A DNA stretch of 64,000 nucleotides from NCBI GenBank assembly GCA_023474015.1, contig JAMCYN010000167.1, forward strand, positions 1-64,000. The letters are read 5' to 3'. Both the position numbers and the translations under genes were made by a program. Below are positions 59,783-64,000 of this stretch, in pieces. The notes below the pieces were generated by a model that searched no databases, was not told the origin of the DNA, and saw only the letters and a list, made by a program, of their open reading frames with translations. Origin of the DNA: Armatimonadota bacterium. Lineage in GTDB: Bacteria; Armatimonadota; UBA5829. How positions within the stretch are numbered: position 1 is the first letter of the stretch; every line of letters starts with the position of its first letter.

Positions 59783-62488
59783 ATGTCCAGAAGACCGTTC
59801 AGGGGTATCGGCGGCCTTGTTATCTTCCTGCTGCTGATTCAGGTATTGGCAATATCGGGGGCGTGGGCGCAGGGCGCGGGCGTCTACGAGACCAAACTCG
59901 GCAACGGGCTTACAGTCCTGATCAAGGAGGCTCACGCCGCGCCGGTGTTCACCGCGCAGGTGTGGTTTAGGGTCGGCTCGCGCAACGAGTATAATGGCAT
60001 CACCGGCATCTCGCACATGCTGGAGCACATGCTGTTCAACTCAAGCAAGCACTTCAAGAAGGGCGAGATCAGCGATATGGTGCGCAGGCGCGGAGGGATC
60101 GAGAACGCCGCCACCTGGACCGACTTCACCTACTACTGGCAGCTTCTATCCAGTGAAAACCTCGATTTTTCCCTCAAGACGCTTGCCGAACGGGTCGGCA
60201 ACGCCCTCCTTCTCGATAAGGAGCTACAGAACGAGCGGACGATCGTGCTGAGCGAGATGCAGGGGCATGAGAACGAGCCGGACAGCCTGCTCTACTACAA
60301 TCTGATGGCGCAGGCGTTCAAGTCGCACCCATACCACTGGCCGACCATCGGCTGGCAGTCGGATGTCGAGAACATCTCCGACCAGCAGCTTCGGAGCTAT
60401 TACCACACCTATTATCATCCGAACGACGCCACCCTGGTGCTGGTGGGCGATATCGACAGGGACAAAGCCTTGCCGCTAATCAAGAAATACTTCGGCAAGA
60501 CCCCGGCCAGCAAGTTGCCGAGGCCACCGTACACCGCCGAGCCGAAACAGCGGGGAGAGCGGGAGTTCACTATCCGCCAGGCCGGCAACGCCGAACGCGT
60601 GCTTATGGGCTGGCATGTGCCCCCGCTGATTGATGAGGACAGCTATGCTCTGAATGTGCTGGACCAGGTACTGAGCGGCGGTAGGTCGGGGCGACTCTAT
60701 CAGGCGCTGGTCGAGAAGCAGCTTGCCACCGGCGCATGGTCGATGGGCGGAGCCCGCAAGGACCCGGCGCTGTTTATGATCGGCGCGACGGCCAGACAGG
60801 GCGTCACGGCGGACACGCTGGAGAAGGCGATATTGGACGAGGTCGAGAAGCTCAAGACCGCGCCCCCCACCGAGCGCGAGATGCAGGCCGCCAAGAATCA
60901 ACTCGAGGCCTATTACATATTTCGGAACGACAGCGTCTCCGACCAGGGCGAGCAGCTCGGTTACTACAACACGATCACGTCGTGGACCTACCTGAACACC
61001 TTAGTTCCGAAGGTCAAGGCGGTGACCGCCGAGCAGGTGCAGGATGTCGCGAAGAAGTACTTTACCCAGGATAACGTGACCGTCGGGAAGTTCATCCCTA
61101 CCAATGGCACGGCTCCAGCGGGGAGCGGATCGGGGCCTGTGCATAAGTACCCGGGGGATTACCCGGCGGTTGAAACCACGGCCACAAAAGCACGAAGTCG
61201 GCCTTCGCCGACTGGGAAGGCTACGCTGGTGAAGCCGACGAGGGTTGTGCTGGACAATGGGATCATCGTGATCGTGCAGGAGAACCATTCCAACCCGACC
61301 ATCGCCATCAACGGCAACGTGAAGGCGGGCGGTTACTTCGATCCCAAGGGCAAGGATGGCGTCGCGGACTTGACGGCTGATATGATCGGTCGTGGAACTC
61401 AGAAAAGATCGGCCCTGGAGTTGGCTAGCGCGGCGGAGTTCGTTGGCGCGAGCTTGGGAGCCTCGGCGGATACGGAGTCGGCGCGATTCATGGCGAAGTC
61501 GCTCTCAAAAGATTTCCCTCTGATGCTCGATCTGCTTTCCGACGAGGTTCGCAATGCGTCGTTCCCTCAGGACCAGTTCGAGAAGGCCAAGGGCGAGGCG
61601 CTGTCGGGCCTGGAGGAGAGCAAGGAGTCGCCCAGGTCCCAGGCCATGCGTGCGTTCTTCAACAATGTCTATCCGCCCGGCCATCCTTATCACCAGCCCG
61701 CATTCGACGAAGCCGCCGGCGAGCTGAAGGCGATCACCCGTGACGACTTGGTCGCGTTCCACAAGACTTATTATCGGCCCGACACAATGATTATCGCGAT
61801 CTCAGGTGACGTCAAAGCCGACGAGGCGATCAGCGAGGTGAAGAAGTACTTCGGCGACTGGAAGGCCGAGGGGCCGACGCCGAAGATGGACATTCCGACC
61901 ATCGCAGAGGCCGCATCGAAGCGCATTATCATTCCGATGATGGACAAGAGCGAGGTGGATGTGGTTTTCGGCTATCCGATGCCCGTTCGCAGGTCCGATC
62001 CCGACTTTTACGCCGCGCGCCTGATGAACCACATCCTGGGCGGCGGCGGAGCGATGGGAAGCATACTGGGCGATGAGATTCGTGAGAAGCGGGGGTTCGT
62101 ATACGATGTCTACTCGACTTTCGACGCGAACATCGGCGCGGGGCCGTGGTATACGGCTTTGGGCATGAACCCGAAGCACGCCGACGAGGCCGTGAAGACT
62201 CTGCAATCGGAGGTCGCGCGCTATAAGAAGAGCGGTGCCACTCAGAAGCAGTTCGAGCAAGCGCGCGAGTTTATTATCGGCGTGTTCCCAATCGCGCTGG
62301 AGACCAACGAGGGGATGGCCCGAATGCTCCTTAATGCCGAGTTTTACGCCCTTGGAATGGACTACCTGACAAACTACGCGAAAATCTACCGCTCAGTGAC
62401 CCTGCAACAAGTGAACGCCGCCGCGAAGAAGTACCTCCATCCCGAGGCGGCTATGCTGGTGATCGCGGGACCTTACGGGGGGAAGTAG
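59783..62488 (+). CDS. M16-family metallopeptidase, fused two-domain form
   Basis: This is an exported zinc protease of 901 residues. After the signal peptide (residues 1-30, ending SGAWAQ) come two M16 halves. The first has the inverted zinc motif HMLEHMLF (HxxEH) and the downstream Glu. The second half (from about 490) lacks a zinc motif (ADMIGRGTQ), as usual for the inactive partner domain. It probably degrades peptides in the periplasm. The linker around residue 465-478 is encoded by a short repeat with a perfect 7-bp stem. ATG 59783 has GGAGG five bases upstream, and the longer frame from 59753 is not needed. Confidence 0.92.
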   Translation: MSRRPFRGIGGLVIFLLLIQVLAISGAWAQGAGVYETKLGNGLTVLIKEAHAAPVFTAQVWFRVGSRNEYNGITGISHMLEHMLFNSSKHFKKGEISDMVRRRGGIENAATWTDFTYYWQLLSSENLDFSLKTLAERVGNALLLDKELQNERTIVLSEMQGHENEPDSLLYYNLMAQAFKSHPYHWPTIGWQSDVENISDQQLRSYYHTYYHPNDATLVLVGDIDRDKALPLIKKYFGKTPASKLPRPPYTAEPKQRGEREFTIRQAGNAERVLMGWHVPPLIDEDSYALNVLDQVLSGGRSGRLYQALVEKQLATGAWSMGGARKDPALFMIGATARQGVTADTLEKAILDEVEKLKTAPPTEREMQAAKNQLEAYYIFRNDSVSDQGEQLGYYNTITSWTYLNTLVPKVKAVTAEQVQDVAKKYFTQDNVTVGKFIPTNGTAPAGSGSGPVHKYPGDYPAVETTATKARSRPSPTGKATLVKPTRVVLDNGIIVIVQENHSNPTIAINGNVKAGGYFDPKGKDGVADLTADMIGRGTQKRSALELASAAEFVGASLGASADTESARFMAKSLSKDFPLMLDLLSDEVRNASFPQDQFEKAKGEALSGLEESKESPRSQAMRAFFNNVYPPGHPYHQPAFDEAAGELKAITRDDLVAFHKTYYRPDTMIIAISGDVKADEAISEVKKYFGDWKAEGPTPKMDIPTIAEAASKRIIIPMMDKSEVDVVFGYPMPVRRSDPDFYAARLMNHILGGGGAMGSILGDEIREKRGFVYDVYSTFDANIGAGPWYTALGMNPKHADEAVKTLQSEVARYKKSGATQKQFEQAREFIIGVFPIALETNEGMARMLLNAEFYALGMDYLTNYAKIYRSVTLQQVNAAAKKYLHPEAAMLVIAGPYGGK
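61175..61213 (+). repeat. Repeat-like insert in the M16 linker
   Basis: CCACGGCCACAAAAGCACGA is followed by the perfect inverted pair AGTCGGC-N4-GCCGACT (61196-61213). It resembles the octamer arrays (CACGAAAA) elsewhere in the window and lies in the flexible region between the two protease halves. Confidence 0.45.
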
Positions 62489-62617
62489 CTGTCTCCCACA
62501 TTCCTCGCAAACCTTGACCGTGCGAATAGACATATTGCCGCCATCCTTTGAGTGATAGGAGATTCATACCCATAAACGGCTGGGATTGTCTGTGGATAAC
62601 TGACGAACTTGGATATT

Positions 62618-63079
62618 TTACGTCGTGCACGAACGCCTTCGCGGCGGGGCTTCGTTCAGGAGCAACCAGAACAGCCCCAGGGTCTGTGCGGCCTTGACGA
62701 ACTCGGCGTAGTCCACGGGCTTGCGGACGTAGGCGTTAGCCCCCAGGCTGTAGCTGCGCATTATATCTTCATCCTCCTTCGAGGACGTAAGTACCACGAC
62801 GGGCAGGCAGTTGGTGCGAGGGTCGGAGCGCACTTGCTTGAGCACATCCAGCCCACTTATCTTAGGCAGCTTCAGGTCGAGAAGGATGACCGCGGGTAGC
62901 TCCTTCGTCTGATCCGCGTATGGGCCGGTGCCGAACAAGTAATCCAGCGCTTCCTCGCCGTCCCGCGCCACGATTATCTCATTGGTCAAGTTGCCCTCCT
63001 CAAAAGCGAGTAAGGTCAGTTCCACGTCGTCGGGATTATCCTCAACCAAGAGTATAGTCCTATGAGTCCCAGCGTTCAT
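62618..63079 (-). CDS. Single-domain response regulator (Rcp1/CheY-like)
   Basis: This is a receiver-only protein of 153 residues. The acidic pocket is in [14 protein letters not shown], the phospho-Asp in [13 protein letters not shown], the Thr/Ser in [12 protein letters not shown] and the Lys in [10 protein letters not shown]. The lengthened loop between beta4 and alpha4 and the C-terminal helix match the Rcp1 type that partners with PAS/phytochrome-like kinases. It overlaps the kinase gene by four bases (ATGA), so the pair is co-translated. The output is unknown. Confidence 0.92.
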   Translation of the reverse strand: MNAGTHRTILLVEDNPDDVELTLLAFEEGNLTNEIIVARDGEEALDYLFGTGPYADQTKELPAVILLDLKLPKISGLDVLKQVRSDPRTNCLPVVVLTSSKEDEDIMRSYSLGANAYVRKPVDYAEFVKAAQTLGLFWLLLNEAPPRRRSCTT

Positions 63080-63999
63080 TTTGTAGCCTCCCCCAGAGTG
63101 AAGTAGAATGTCGCACCCTGATCCACGGCGCTCTCCGCCCAGATGCGACCTCCGTGTTTGCGAACAATGTGCTGAGTCAGAGCCAACCCTATCCCCGTGC
63201 CGGGGAACTCGCTCTCGTTATGCAGGCGCTGGAATGGCGAAAATAGTTTGTCCGCATACTTAGGATCGAATCCCGCCCCGTTGTCCTTGACATAGTATAC
63301 CTTTTCACCGTTCAGTTCAATGCGGCCGAGCTCGATTGCCGCAATATCCTGACTCCCCGTGAATTTCCAGGCGTTGCCGAGCAAATTGTCGAGCGCGATG
63401 CGCAGAAGATGGGGATCCGCATCCACGGTAAGATTCTCGGCAATGTTGATTTGGGCCGTTCGCTCGGGCTGTGACTTTTGAATGTAGTCAACTATCTCCC
63501 GAGCCGTTGCGCTGAGATCGACTCTCTGCCGGTGCACATCAGCGCGAGATGCCCTCGACAGGTCCAGAATGTCGTCTATGAGCCGAGCCATTCGCTGGGC
63601 CGCGGCGCGGACACGATGGAGATAGTCCTGACCTCTGGCGTCCAGGGAATCCCGATAATGCTTCAGCAGGGCGTCGCTGAACCCGTCTATTGCCCGCAAG
63701 GGCGCGCGGAGGTCGTGAGAAACGGAATAGCTGAACGACTCGAGCTCCTTGTTGGCCGCCTCGAGTTCCGTGGCCCGCTGCTCCAGGTCGCGATTCAATC
63801 TCTTTATTTGCTCCTCGGCCTGCTTGCGTTTGGTGACGTCACGCACGATGGCGGTGACACTCAGTTCGCCCTCGGTCCACGTCGGGCTCAGAGCAATTTC
63901 CACCGGAAACTCCGTGCCGTCCGATCGGAGCCCGTATAGTTCAAGTCCGACGCCCATCGGCCTGGTGCGAGGGTCGGCGACATAGTCTGCGCGGTGTCT
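63076..63999 (-). CDS. PAS-domain sensor histidine kinase (5' partial)
   Basis: This is the C-terminal part of a sensor histidine kinase that runs beyond the right edge. A PAS domain with [22 protein letters not shown] and [13 protein letters not shown] leads to a coiled coil and the HisKA domain with the phospho-acceptor in [22 protein letters not shown]. The HATPase domain follows (N box [13 protein letters not shown]1 KDNGAGFD, and [13 protein letters not shown]). The reading frame stays open through the last base of the window. It overlaps the response-regulator gene. The input signal cannot be told as the N-terminus is missing. Confidence 0.93.
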   Translation of the reverse strand, partial: RHRADYVADPRTRPMGVGLELYGLRSDGTEFPVEIALSPTWTEGELSVTAIVRDVTKRKQAEEQIKRLNRDLEQRATELEAANKELESFSYSVSHDLRAPLRAIDGFSDALLKHYRDSLDARGQDYLHRVRAAAQRMARLIDDILDLSRASRADVHRQRVDLSATAREIVDYIQKSQPERTAQINIAENLTVDADPHLLRIALDNLLGNAWKFTGSQDIAAIELGRIELNGEKVYYVKDNGAGFDPKYADKLFSPFQRLHNESEFPGTGIGLALTQHIVRKHGGRIWAESAVDQGATFYFTLGEATK

Positions 64000-64000
64000 C

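Overview
The window is a GC-rich bacterial chromosome segment, about 60% GC by eye, coding on both strands. No rRNA, tRNA, CRISPR array or transposase was seen. The cell looks like a diderm. It has a TolC/MacA-type efflux set, a PEP-CTERM sorted exported protein, dTDP-sugar and WecG-type glycan enzymes and a secreted M16 protease. Heat shock is of the HspR/HAIR kind. TTG and GTG starts are common (ftsH, dnaK, csp, the DEAD-box gene). My best guess is Armatimonadota or a neighbouring lineage, with low confidence, because no phylogenetic marker can be searched here.

Layout: 1-4.2 kb, tripartite ABC efflux operon. 4.2-7.7 kb, LuxR-type regulator with an altered phospho-site, then an MCP and CheW pair. 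7.9-9.9 kb, ftsH. 10.0-10.6 kb, a DUF4258/DUF2283 pair. 10.6-15.9 kb, an exported protein, NlpC/P60 peptidase and dTDP-sugar genes (rfbB, rmlC-like, rfbA). 16.3-17.9 kb, DEAD-box helicase between two copies of a 74-bp repeat. 18.3-19.4 kb, HAF-repeat PEP-CTERM protein of lower GC. 20.1-24.5 kb, dnaK-hsp20-cbpA/dnaJ-hspR, followed by a cold-shock gene. 24.7-27.4 kb, comF, a PfkB kinase and a WecG-type glycosyltransferase. 27.5-29.5 kb, ahcY and a DUF433/DUF5615 toxin-antitoxin pair. 29.7-33.1 kb, a nucleotidyltransferase, a four-helix-bundle (S23-type) gene and a DegT aminotransferase. 33.2-37.0 kb, a thiol-redox and permease cluster. 37.0-41.0 kb, TldD/PmbA protease, a GH36-like glycosidase and an RsbW-like protein. 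41.1-59.4 kb, two convergent catabolic gene sets, each starting with its own regulator (XRE-cupin and GntR). 59.8-62.5 kb, M16 peptidase. 62.6 kb to the end, response regulator and histidine kinase.

The most unusual content lies between genes. At least a dozen spacers hold short tandem arrays with a 7-bp (sometimes 8-bp) period, often as two inverted arms. The unit differs from element to element (GAATTAA, GCAGAAT, GAATTAT, GAGGTTA, ATTTTRT and others). Several left arms end in AAGGGACC or a close variant. The arrays sit directly against stop codons inside operons and supply the last residues or the stop codon of some genes. Two larger elements carry a gene between the arms: an S23-type four-helix-bundle gene (31531-31971) and an unrecognised helical protein (29670-30464). 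This suggests a family of small cassettes with heptamer termini, most of them empty.

The 41-59 kb block looks like a dedicated pathway for an amino sugar, amino-cyclitol or related compound. It has two DegT aminotransferases, a Gfo/Idh dehydrogenase, an isomerase, an MttB-family methyltransferase without pyrrolysine, a NagA-like deacetylase, a ceramidase-like protein, a zinc alcohol dehydrogenase, an FAH-family enzyme, E1 alpha and beta of a thiamine-dependent dehydrogenase with a free-standing lipoyl protein, and an SDR. The substrate cannot be read from the sequence.
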